A DNA stretch of 64,000 nt from Modestobacter sp. DSM 44400 (GTDB lineage Bacteria; Actinomycetota; Actinomycetes; Mycobacteriales; Geodermatophilaceae), in NCBI RefSeq assembly GCF_900107175.1, contig NZ_FNOZ01000023.1, forward strand, positions 1-64,000, read 5' to 3'. A program made the translations under genes and the position numbers. The notes beneath the pieces were generated by a model. That model worked only from the letters and a program-made list of their open reading frames with translations, was not told the origin of the DNA and did not search any database. Shown here piece after piece: positions 35,128 through 42,816 of this stretch (the stretch's first letter is position 1; each line of letters starts with the position of its first letter).

Positions 35128-36027
35128 ATGGCGACACGACAGCTCACGACCCTCTTCACCGGCGGCTCGTATTTCGAGGGCCCGCGCTGGCACGACGGCA
35201 CCTGGTGGGTGTCTGACTTCTACCGGCAGCAGGTCAGCCGGATCACCCCGGACGGCGGGGAGACCGTCGTGGTCACCGTCGAGCAGCAGCCCTCGGGGCT
35301 GGGCTGGCTGCCGGACGGCTCGCTGGTCATCGTCTCGATGAAGGACCACCGGCTGCTGCGCTTCGCCGACGGCGAGCTGTCCACGTTGGCCGACCTGACC
35401 GACCACTGCGGCGGCCACCTCAACGACTGCGTCGTCGACGATGCGGGGCGCGTGTTCGTCGGTGACTTCGGCTTCGACCTGATGGGCGGCGGGGACGGCG
35501 CGCCGGCGTCGCTCAAGCGGGTCGACCCCGACGGCACGGTCACCGTCGTCGCCGACGGCCTGCAGTTCCCCAACGGCGCGGTGATCACTCCCGACGGCGG
35601 CACTCTGATCGTCGGCGAGACGCTGGGCAACCGGTTCACCGCCTTCGACCTGGCCGCCGACGGCTCGCTGGGCAACCGCCGGGTGTGGGCCGAGCTCGGG
35701 CCGGAGGTGACCGGAACCGGGACCGAGGAGGTGCTCAGCCAGCTGAAGACCGCCCCGGACGGCTGCACCCTGGACGCCGAGGGCCACATCTGGGCCGCGG
35801 ACGCTGTGGGCGGCCGGGTGGTCCGGGTGGCGCCCGGAGGCGCGATCGTCGAGTCGATCGCCGCCCCCGAGGGCCAGGGCGTCTTCGCCTGCGCCCTCGG
35901 TGGGGACGACGGCCGCACCCTGCTGCTGTGCTGCGCGCCGGACTTCTTCGAGCACAACCGGGCGCCGGTGCGCGAGGCACTGCTGGTGACGACACGGGTC
36001 GACGTCCCGCACGCCGGGCGTCCGTGA
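35128..36027 (+). CDS. SMP-30/gluconolactonase-family protein
   Basis: A 299-residue six-bladed beta-propeller hydrolase, probably a lactonase. Metal-site landmarks are FEGPRWHDGTWWVSDF (first blade Glu), GGHLNDCVVDDAGRVFVGDF and LQFPNGAVITPDGGTLIV (Asn and Asp ligands). Start ATG 35128. It hydrolyses aldonolactones or similar in the family; the substrate is not evident here. Confidence 0.9.
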   Translation: MATRQLTTLFTGGSYFEGPRWHDGTWWVSDFYRQQVSRITPDGGETVVVTVEQQPSGLGWLPDGSLVIVSMKDHRLLRFADGELSTLADLTDHCGGHLNDCVVDDAGRVFVGDFGFDLMGGGDGAPASLKRVDPDGTVTVVADGLQFPNGAVITPDGGTLIVGETLGNRFTAFDLAADGSLGNRRVWAELGPEVTGTGTEEVLSQLKTAPDGCTLDAEGHIWAADAVGGRVVRVAPGGAIVESIAAPEGQGVFACALGGDDGRTLLLCCAPDFFEHNRAPVREALLVTTRVDVPHAGRP

Positions 36028-36115
36028 ACTGACGCCGGAAGTGGTCGCTGCCCACCACCGAGCGGAGGAGCGCCAACAGCTGCACAAGGCCTGCGCCGCG
36101 ACCTACGCTGCGCCG

Positions 36116-37081
36116 ATGACCCGGCCCCTGCGCATCGTCCTGCTGGCCACGGGCGGCACCATCGCCTGCACCACCACCACGGGCGTGGCGGTGAAGACCC
36201 TGCGAGCCGCGGACCTGCTGGCCACCGTGCCCGCCCTGCCCGGGGTCGAGGTACAGGGCAGCGACTTCGGGCTGACCTCCAGCTGGGACCTGACGCCGCC
36301 GACCATGCTGGAGGTGGCGCACCGGGTCGAGGAGCTGCTCGTCGAGCACGATGCGGTGGTCGTGAGCCAGGGGACGGACACCCTGGAGGAGACGGCCGCA
36401 CTGTTGTCCTTCGCCGTCCGCTCGCCGCGGCCGGTGGTGGTGACCGGGGCGATGCGGGCCAGTGACGAACCGGGCGCCGACGGGGCACGGAACCTGCAGG
36501 CCGCCCTCCTCGTAGCGGCCCACCCGGACGCAGCGGGCCGCGGTGCGCTGGTGGTCCTCGACGACGACGTGCACCGCGCGGTCACGGTGACCAAGCGGCA
36601 CAGCAGTACGACCTCGACGTTCGGCAGCCCGAACGCGGGTCCGGTCGGGCTCGTACACGGCGACCGGGTGATCTTCGTGGCACCGCCGTCACCCCTGACC
36701 CGGTACGACGTCGTCCACGCGGCGGCCGACGTGCCGCTGCTGGTGGTGGCCGCGGGTGCGCCCCGGCGGGTGCTGGAGGCCGCGGTCGCCGGCGCCGACG
36801 GCCTGGTCGTCGCCCGGTTCGGACTCGGCCACGCCCCCGCGGCCTGGATGCCGGTGCTCGGGGCGGCCGTCGACGCCGGTATGCCGGTGGTGATGGCATC
36901 CCGCACGGGGGCGGGACCGGTGGGCGGCCGGTACGCCGGGCCCGGTGGGGACCTCGACGTCGCCGACCGCGGTCTGTTGTCGGCCGGCCTGCGCTCCCCC
37001 GCCACCGCCCGCATCGAGCTGATCTGCGCGCTGGGGGCCGGCGCGGACCCGGTCGAGGCGTTCGCCCGCACCCTGCCGTGA
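36116..37081 (+). CDS. asparaginase
   Basis: A 321-residue type I/II L-asparaginase-like amidohydrolase. Catalytic Thr in LLATGGTIACT and the second set in VVSQGTDTLEETA; GAMRASDEPGADGARNL follows. The C-terminal ligand domain has LVVARFGLGHAP. ATG 36116; the open frame upstream is not coding. It converts asparagine to aspartate and ammonia. Confidence 0.9.
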   Translation: MTRPLRIVLLATGGTIACTTTTGVAVKTLRAADLLATVPALPGVEVQGSDFGLTSSWDLTPPTMLEVAHRVEELLVEHDAVVVSQGTDTLEETAALLSFAVRSPRPVVVTGAMRASDEPGADGARNLQAALLVAAHPDAAGRGALVVLDDDVHRAVTVTKRHSSTTSTFGSPNAGPVGLVHGDRVIFVAPPSPLTRYDVVHAAADVPLLVVAAGAPRRVLEAAVAGADGLVVARFGLGHAPAAWMPVLGAAVDAGMPVVMASRTGAGPVGGRYAGPGGDLDVADRGLLSAGLRSPATARIELICALGAGADPVEAFARTLP

Positions 37082-37084
37082 CCT

Positions 37085-37132
37085 CTGGGCCGTGGCGGCC
37101 CCACTTCACTTGTGGCCATAGTGGCAGCCCAG
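37085..37132. terminator. weak hairpin between convergent genes
   Basis: CTGGGC (37085-37090) and GCCCAG (37127-37132) enclose a CCACTT ... TGGCCA stretch. It lies between the asparaginase stop and the phosphoesterase stop. The stem is short, so confidence is low. Confidence 0.3.
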
Positions 37133-37148
37133 GGCGCCCCGGGCGCGC

Positions 37149-39002
37149 TCAGCGGGGCCAGGGGCGCTCCGCGCCGAGGCCGAGCTCGGTGCCACAGGTG
37201 CGGTCGTCCGCCACGTCCTGCGGCCGGAAGTAGACCGTCGAGGCGGTGACGTCGTTGCCGTAGGCCTGCGGGCTGAAGATGTCCCCCGGGGCCGCGTCCG
37301 TCGCGCCCGACCCCATGTCCTCCAGCGTGATCGAGAAGCGGACGACCCGGGTGAACTGGCAGTCCGCGCCGACCGACTCGATGCTGAACTCGATCGGCGG
37401 ACGCTCGATGCCCCGCACGATGTTGTCCAGCCCACCGGCCCCGGTGGAGCCCTCCAGCAGGTCGATCGCGGTGCCGTCCTGGATCTCGTCGGCGGCGTTC
37501 TGGCTGTGCCCGTGGCCGGACACGGTCTGCCGGACCTGCCCGCGCAGCACGTCGCGCAGCGCCTCGGCCTGCACCGGTTCGTGGGTGGCGAACAGGTCGA
37601 CCGGTCCGACGCCGGGCGGGCCGGCGGGGGTGTCGGAGGTCGGGCCGGTGGGGGTCCCGTCGGCCACCTGCGGGTCGGGCAGGGTGGGCTCGGACAGGGA
37701 CGGGTCGGTCAGCGACGGCTCGGCGGGACCGGTGGTGACAGCGGTGGTGTCCTCGTCGTCGCCCTCGCTGTCCTGCCCCACGGCGTCCTCGACGGCGGCG
37801 CGCTCCAGCGGGTCGGTGACGTCCGGGGCGTCGGCGCCGTAGGCGCCCGTGGCGCCGTACACGCGCGGGTCCGACAGCCCGGCGATGGTGAGCCCGTAGG
37901 CGTCCACGACGCCGGCGGTGACGGCGTACCCGTCGCCGGTGGCGGTCTTGGTGCCCAGCACGGTCACGCCGGGGATGCCGCGGAGCACGTCGACGGTGGC
38001 GGGTGAGCCGTGGTTGCCGGCCAGCCAGAGCATCGGGGTGGTGGCGGTGACGGTGCGCAGCGCGTCGAGGTAGGCAGGCGTGAGCTCCTCACGGGTGCCG
38101 AACTCGCTCTCGTCGCCGGTGTTGACGATCAGGTCGACGCCGTAGCTGGCGGCGTACTGGCCGACCAGGGGGTAGTTGGCGGCCAGGTGCATGTCGGAGA
38201 TGAGCATGATCTGCAGCGCGGTCTCCGGCGCCTGATCCTCGATCTGCGCCTGCAGTGCGGACTGGATGCCGATCACCGACCCGAGCACGTCGAAGGCCTT
38301 GGACTGCTGGCTGTAGTAGGCCGACAGCTGGCCAGGGAACAGCTGCGCGGCGGCCAGGGTGCCGGTCAGACGGGACTCGCGGGCCCAGTGGGGGTTGTAG
38401 CTGACCGCGCCGTAGACGGCGACGGCCAGAGTGACCAGGACGGCGGCGCCCAGCTGGAGCGCCCGGTGCCGCAGCTCGCGCGGCCGGCGCGGGGTCCCGC
38501 GCAGGTAGCGCAGCGACATGTTGATCAGGGCAGCGATGGCCAGGCCGATCGCCAGCCCGATGAGGAGCTCGCCGATCAGCCAGCCGGCGATCCGCGGGAC
38601 CAGGTCGGTGACACCGGCCTGGAGACGGGTGACGAAGCCGGGCATGTCGCCGCCGGCCAGCTTCGTGAGCTGCAGGACGTCGACGTCCTCAGGGCTGATG
38701 TGGACGCCGATCGGCAGGCCGACGAAGTCGGGGAACTCCCAGCTGCCCAGCGTGGTGTCGGCCGAGAGCGTGGTCCGGTGCAGGAGCGTGCCCTGCACCT
38801 CGAACGGGATGCCCTGCACGGTGGCGTGGTACGGAAAGGCCTGCAGGACGGCGGCGGCGCAGAGCAGCGGGAGCGCCAGGCGGAGTACCCAGCGGGCGAG
38901 GAACTGCGCCACCGTCCCGGTGACGCGCCCGGCCGTGCGCAGGCCGGCCCAGGCGCTGCTCGAGGCGGCCCGCAGAGATCCGTCGTCCTGGTTGGCTGCC
39001 AT
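37149..39002 (-). CDS. membrane-anchored metallophosphoesterase
   Basis: A 617-residue protein. Residues 20-200 contain three to four membrane segments (FLARWVLRLALPLLCAAAVLQAF, IAGWLIGELLIGLAIGLAIAAL, ALQLGAAVLVTLAVAVYGAV). A calcineurin-like phosphoesterase follows: ISDMHLAANY (D-x-H), VNTGDESEFG (GD), LAGNHGSP (GNH) and TVSGHGHSQ (GHGH). Between GNH and GHGH sits a low-complexity Asp/Glu/Thr/Pro insert of about 110 residues (EGDDEDTTAVTT, PSLTDPSLSEPTLPDPQ). Start ATG 39002. It would cleave phosphodiesters or phosphomonoesters on the outer side of the membrane if the topology is as predicted. Confidence 0.85.
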   Translation of the reverse strand: MAANQDDGSLRAASSSAWAGLRTAGRVTGTVAQFLARWVLRLALPLLCAAAVLQAFPYHATVQGIPFEVQGTLLHRTTLSADTTLGSWEFPDFVGLPIGVHISPEDVDVLQLTKLAGGDMPGFVTRLQAGVTDLVPRIAGWLIGELLIGLAIGLAIAALINMSLRYLRGTPRRPRELRHRALQLGAAVLVTLAVAVYGAVSYNPHWARESRLTGTLAAAQLFPGQLSAYYSQQSKAFDVLGSVIGIQSALQAQIEDQAPETALQIMLISDMHLAANYPLVGQYAASYGVDLIVNTGDESEFGTREELTPAYLDALRTVTATTPMLWLAGNHGSPATVDVLRGIPGVTVLGTKTATGDGYAVTAGVVDAYGLTIAGLSDPRVYGATGAYGADAPDVTDPLERAAVEDAVGQDSEGDDEDTTAVTTGPAEPSLTDPSLSEPTLPDPQVADGTPTGPTSDTPAGPPGVGPVDLFATHEPVQAEALRDVLRGQVRQTVSGHGHSQNAADEIQDGTAIDLLEGSTGAGGLDNIVRGIERPPIEFSIESVGADCQFTRVVRFSITLEDMGSGATDAAPGDIFSPQAYGNDVTASTVYFRPQDVADDRTCGTELGLGAERPWPR

Positions 39003-39008
39003 CGCCGG

Positions 39009-39491
39009 TCATCCTCCCAGCGCCGCGCCGGCGAGCAGCTCCGCCAGGCGGTCGAGGAACGGGAGCTGGCCCGTGACGAGGCGGGTGCGGGCCTCCTCCA
39101 GACCGGACCAGGCGGCCCGGTCCATCTCCGGGAACGACTGCATCCGACCGGAGCGTGGCGGCCACTCCAGCTCGAAGGTGTTGCTGGTGGTGACCGCCGC
39201 GTCCAGGTTGCCCTCGGCGGCCCAGACGGTGAGCACCTTGCCGCTGGTCACCCGCAGCGTGCCCAGCGGGAGGAAGTCGTCGGACGGCACCGGGGAGCCG
39301 AGCTCCTCGGCGAACTCGCGGCGGGCGGTGGCGAAGGGGTCGTCGTCCGGGCCGTGCTCGCCCTTGGGGATCGACCAGCCACCGGCGTCCTTCTTCGCCC
39401 AGAACGGGCCGCCCATGTGGCCGATCAGCACCTGGAGCCCCTGGTCGGGCGTGCGTCGGTAGAGCAGGATCCCAGCGCTCGTCCTCGGCAC
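39009..39491 (-). CDS. NUDIX hydrolase
   Basis: A 160-residue protein starting MPRTSAGILLYRR. The Nudix box GEHGPDDDPFATARREFAEELGS keeps the REx2EExG core. It belongs to the NTP pyrophosphohydrolase group that also holds diadenosine-polyphosphate hydrolases. Start GTG 39491, which follows AGGGAGG. Its stop lies six bases before the phosphoesterase ATG, so they are one operon, with the NUDIX first. Confidence 0.88.
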   Translation of the reverse strand: MPRTSAGILLYRRTPDQGLQVLIGHMGGPFWAKKDAGGWSIPKGEHGPDDDPFATARREFAEELGSPVPSDDFLPLGTLRVTSGKVLTVWAAEGNLDAAVTTSNTFELEWPPRSGRMQSFPEMDRAAWSGLEEARTRLVTGQLPFLDRLAELLAGAALGG

Positions 39492-39527
39492 CCGCGTCTC
39501 GCCTCCCTGTCCGTCGTCCGGTCGTGG

Positions 39528-40142
39528 TCAGGCCCTGCCGGGCCACCGGTAGGTGCAGGTGGCGGAGGTGGTCTGGCCGGTGGCGTCGGTGAGGACGGCG
39601 GTGACCTCGAAGGCCCCGGGCACCAGGTAGGTGTGGGAGAAGATGGCGCCGAGGTGCTGGTCGTCGTTGGTGTAGGAGTCGCCGTCCCCGTAGTCGATGG
39701 TCACCGAGAACGGACCGCTGGCGGTGGTCTGCCGACCGAAGAGGGGCGATGCGCCCGCTGCACCGGTGGGACAGGTCACCGCCATCACCGGCGCGGGTGG
39801 CAGCACCGGCGCGGTGGTCGCGGTCGCATCCGGGGGGACGACGGCGTGCGCGGCGGCGTCCTGCGGCGGCGCCGGAACGGCACCGCCGAGCGCCACAGCA
39901 GCCAACCCGGCCGCGGTCATCCCGAACGCCGCCGGCAGCGTGACGGCGCCCAGCCAGTGCGCCCGGCCGCGGACCACCGCCATCCCGCCCGCGAGCGCGA
40001 CGACGGGCACCATCACGAGCAGACCGGAGCCGATTCCGCCGGCCACGGAGACCAGCAGGACGAGCACGAACAGCAGCGACCCGGCCATCAGGGCCGGACG
40101 GGTGTGCCCGTCCGGCTGTCCGCCGCTGTCGATCTCCGCCAC
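39528..40142 (-). CDS. membrane protein with C-terminal PKD-like domain
   Basis: A 204-residue protein. Two to three membrane helices (LMAGSLLFVLVLLVSVAGG, LLVMVPVVALAGGMA, AFGMTAAGLAAVALGG), then a PKD-like extracytoplasmic domain (SVTIDYGDGDSYTNDDQHL, HTYLVPGAFEVTAVLTDATG) with a Cys pair. Start GTG 40142 after GGGGGAGGAG. Adhesion or surface display role inferred from the PKD domain only. Confidence 0.72.
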   Translation of the reverse strand: MAEIDSGGQPDGHTRPALMAGSLLFVLVLLVSVAGGIGSGLLVMVPVVALAGGMAVVRGRAHWLGAVTLPAAFGMTAAGLAAVALGGAVPAPPQDAAAHAVVPPDATATTAPVLPPAPVMAVTCPTGAAGASPLFGRQTTASGPFSVTIDYGDGDSYTNDDQHLGAIFSHTYLVPGAFEVTAVLTDATGQTTSATCTYRWPGRA

Positions 40143-40283
40143 GACGCTCCTCCCCCGGGACGCTCCGGCGGCGCCCTCGCTGGGGAGTCTGCACACGGTT
40201 CACGCCCGCCGCCGGGTTCCGTGGTGCGTCGTGCGACGGCTGTGGTCAGCTGACATGCCTGTTCCGCATGGGACTGACTCGGG

Positions 40284-40370
40284 TCAGGCGCGCAGGGCCG
40301 TACCGATAGGGATCTCGGTGCCGTCGGGCCGGTAGGTGTGCCATCGGCCGTCGGAACTATCGGCCGCCAT
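40284..40370 (-). CDS. possible small protein (28 residues)
   Basis: An open frame MAADSSDGRWHTYRPDGTEI... of 28 residues, with strongly protein-like wording and a proper ATG, in a 309-base gap between the PKD protein and an MFS gene. It lacks a clear ribosome site and could be a remnant. The rest of the gap (40143-40451) shows nothing else. Confidence 0.25.
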   Translation of the reverse strand: MAADSSDGRWHTYRPDGTEIPIGTALRA

Positions 40371-40451
40371 CCGATCGGGCCACGCCGGTTCAGCCGGCTT
40401 CCTTCGGGGGACACAGCGCACCGAAGTCCTAGTGCCGACGAGGGGACAGCC

Positions 40452-41954
40452 ATGCCGGGAAAGTCACCGCTGATGGGTCGATACGGGCCGGCGGTGGCCA
40501 TCGCGCTGCTGGGGCTGGCCCCGAACATCGTGCTGACCACGGCGTTCTCGTTTCTGACCCCGGTGCTGGTCCGGGACCTGCATACCTCGCCGATGGTCCT
40601 CCAGTTGGCGGAGGGCATGAGCAACGCCGGGTACGCGCTCGGCGCCGTCGTGGCAGCCTTCCTGGGCCAGCACGTCGTCCAGCGGAAGCTGTTCCTCGGC
40701 TACGAGACGGTGTTCATCGTCGGCTCGGTGCTGGCCGCCGCGGCTCCGAACGCGGCCTTCTTCTTCGCCGGACGGGTGCTGCAGGGCACCTCGACCGGGT
40801 TCATGCTCGTCGCCGCGCTCCCACCGTTGGTGACCCGCTTCGGGGTGAGCCGACTGCCTGTCACGGTCGCCATCGTCAATGTCGGCCTGTTCGGCGCCAC
40901 CACGCTCGGGCCGGTGATCGGCGGCCCGGTCGCCGCGGCCGGTGCCTGGCGGCCCCTGCTGTGGGCCGTCATGGGCCTCGGGCTGCTCGGGCTGGTCGTG
41001 GCCGCGCTCGGCTATCCGCGGTTCGATCCGGCCAATCCGGACCTGGCGTTGGACAAGGCGGCCATCGTCCTCGCCGTGGCCGCGACGTTCCTGCCGTTCT
41101 TCGCCACCTCGGTGCTCATGGGGAGGTCGTTCACCGCGCCGGTGTTTTTCGTTCCCTTCGTCGTCGGCCTGCTGGCGCTGGTGGTGCTGGTGGTGGCCGA
41201 GTACCGCAAGCGGGAGCCGCTGATGCCGGTGAGGGCGCTGTCCACCCAGCTGCCGGTGACCGGGACCCTGGTGGCGATGATCGCCGGTGCGGTCGTCGTC
41301 TCCGTGGTCGAGCTCGCCCAGCTGCTCCTCAGCGACGTGGCCAGGACCCCGCCCGGCTCGGCGGGACTGCTGTTCTGGCCAATGCCGGTCGGGCTGGTGG
41401 TGGCCGCCGTCCTCTTCGGGGTCCTGCTGCGCACCCGGTATCTGGCGGTGCTGGTCGACGTGGGCCTGGTGGCGCTGGCCGGGGCTGCGGTGATCCTGTT
41501 CTTCGCCGAGAGCGCCGATCCGGATTCGGCGGTCCGGTGGGCGACGCTGCTCCTGGGCTTCGGAGCGGGGGCCACGGTGTCGCCCGGGTTGTTCCTGGCT
41601 GCCTTCGGAGTGCCCTCGAAGACCCTCGGCCGGGCGTTCGCACTGGTGGAACTGCTGCGGTCGGAGGCCGCCTACGCCGTCGGGCCGATCATCGCGTTCG
41701 TCGCCCAGGGCCGCGCGGACCTCGCCTCCGGTGTGCGACTGGGGCTCGTCGTGATGATCGCGCTCGCCGGGCTGGGTCTCGTGGCGGCGCTGGTGATCCC
41801 GGCGGTGAGCGGGGCCCGGCTGCGGGTTCCGGACCTGGAAAGCTGGCTGAAGGGGGACGAGCCGGCGCTGCCCTCACCGACGACCGCAACCCACCTGCGT
41901 CCCTCGGTGCAGGACGACGCGGCCGAACCACTGCTCCCCCGCCGCCGGCACTGA
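40452..41954 (+). CDS. MFS transporter (DHA2-like)
   Basis: A 500-residue protein with 14 predicted helices, the layout of DHA2-type drug exporters. Start ATG 40452 with GAGGGGACAG upstream. Motifs: SNAGYALGAVVAAFLGQ in helix 2, RVLQGTSTGFMLVAALPPLV, and GPVIGGPVAAAGAWRPLLW in the motif-C region. It lacks a linked regulator here. Probable multidrug or metabolite pump. Confidence 0.82.
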   Translation: MPGKSPLMGRYGPAVAIALLGLAPNIVLTTAFSFLTPVLVRDLHTSPMVLQLAEGMSNAGYALGAVVAAFLGQHVVQRKLFLGYETVFIVGSVLAAAAPNAAFFFAGRVLQGTSTGFMLVAALPPLVTRFGVSRLPVTVAIVNVGLFGATTLGPVIGGPVAAAGAWRPLLWAVMGLGLLGLVVAALGYPRFDPANPDLALDKAAIVLAVAATFLPFFATSVLMGRSFTAPVFFVPFVVGLLALVVLVVAEYRKREPLMPVRALSTQLPVTGTLVAMIAGAVVVSVVELAQLLLSDVARTPPGSAGLLFWPMPVGLVVAAVLFGVLLRTRYLAVLVDVGLVALAGAAVILFFAESADPDSAVRWATLLLGFGAGATVSPGLFLAAFGVPSKTLGRAFALVELLRSEAAYAVGPIIAFVAQGRADLASGVRLGLVVMIALAGLGLVAALVIPAVSGARLRVPDLESWLKGDEPALPSPTTATHLRPSVQDDAAEPLLPRRRH

Positions 41955-41977
41955 TCCTGCGGGCCGGCGGCACCTGC

Positions 41978-42205
41978 TCAGCCGTTGTCGAGAACGTTGT
42001 CGAGGACGTTGCCGCGGACGCGATCGGCGAAGCCGCCGGCGACGAAGGCGCCCGCCCGCGAGTCGGGCCTGCGCTGCGCCTGACCCTCGAAGCAGCGGAT
42101 GAACTCCTCGCCGGGGCCGAGCAGCGCAGGCGAGGGGGTGGCGGCCACCTCGGCGACGGCGCGGGCGGCGGCTGAGGCCGGAACGGGCAGGTCGTCGACG
42201 GTCAC
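41978..42205 (-). CDS. hypothetical small protein
   Basis: GTG 42205 gives 75 residues (VTVDDLPVPASAAARAVAEV ... GGFADRVRGNVLDNVLDNG). Helical, acidic start and a repeated ending (GNVLDNVLDNG). It faces the MFS gene and is divergent from the MaoC gene. I recognise no family; it may be a fragment of a larger protein. Confidence 0.4.
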   Translation of the reverse strand: MTVDDLPVPASAAARAVAEVAATPSPALLGPGEEFIRCFEGQAQRRPDSRAGAFVAGGFADRVRGNVLDNVLDNG

Positions 42206-42349
42206 GTGGGCAGTCTCGCGAACGGGGTCACGGAGGACGGACCGGACGGCGACGGTGGCAGGAACGCAGCGGAAGTCGGCAGGAGCCAGACCGGCGTGAT
42301 GCACGGGGGCCGCGGGGCAGGGCGACGACGCACAGGTAACTTCCCCGTC

Positions 42350-42808
42350 GTGACCGATCGCTACTTCGAGGACTACGTGCCCGGGACGACATCCGAGTAC
42401 GGCCCCATCCGGGTGGCCGAGGCGGAGGTGGTCGACTTCGGTCGGCGGTTCGATCCGCAGCCCTTCCACGTCGACGCGAAGGCAGCGTCCGCGGGGCCCT
42501 TCGGTGGTCTCATCGCGAGCGGCTGGCACACCTGCGCCCTGATGATGCGGCTGCTCGCGGACGAGTACCTGTCCCCGGTGTCGAGCCTCGGCTCACCGGG
42601 CGTCGACGAGCTGCGCTGGATCCAGCCGGTCCGACCCGGCGACGAGCTGACGCTCCGGGCCACCGTCGACGAGGCCCGTCCGTCCCGGAGCAAGCCGGAC
42701 CGCGGTCTCGTGCATACCCGGGTCGAACTGGTGAACCAGGCCGACACCGTCGTCCTCAGCCTGCGAGCCATGAACCTGATCCGCACCCGCCCGAACGACG
42801 CCGGCTGA
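42350..42808 (+). CDS. MaoC-like (R)-specific enoyl-CoA hydratase/dehydratase
   Basis: A 152-residue hot-dog-fold protein. Hydratase motif FDPQPFHVDAKAASAGPFGG with the catalytic Asp and His, then LIASGWHTCALMMRLL. GTG at 42350. It hydrates trans-2-enoyl-CoA or related acyl thioesters. Eight bases separate it from the ADP-ribosylglycohydrolase gene, so the two share a transcript although the functions are not obviously linked. Confidence 0.88.
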   Translation: MTDRYFEDYVPGTTSEYGPIRVAEAEVVDFGRRFDPQPFHVDAKAASAGPFGGLIASGWHTCALMMRLLADEYLSPVSSLGSPGVDELRWIQPVRPGDELTLRATVDEARPSRSKPDRGLVHTRVELVNQADTVVLSLRAMNLIRTRPNDAG

Positions 42809-42816
42809 CCGCAGCC

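Noticed and set aside
41978-42529. Whole 183-residue minus-strand frame as one protein
   Set aside because: Its front half runs antisense through the MaoC gene, so only the last 75 codons, from GTG 42205, are kept.
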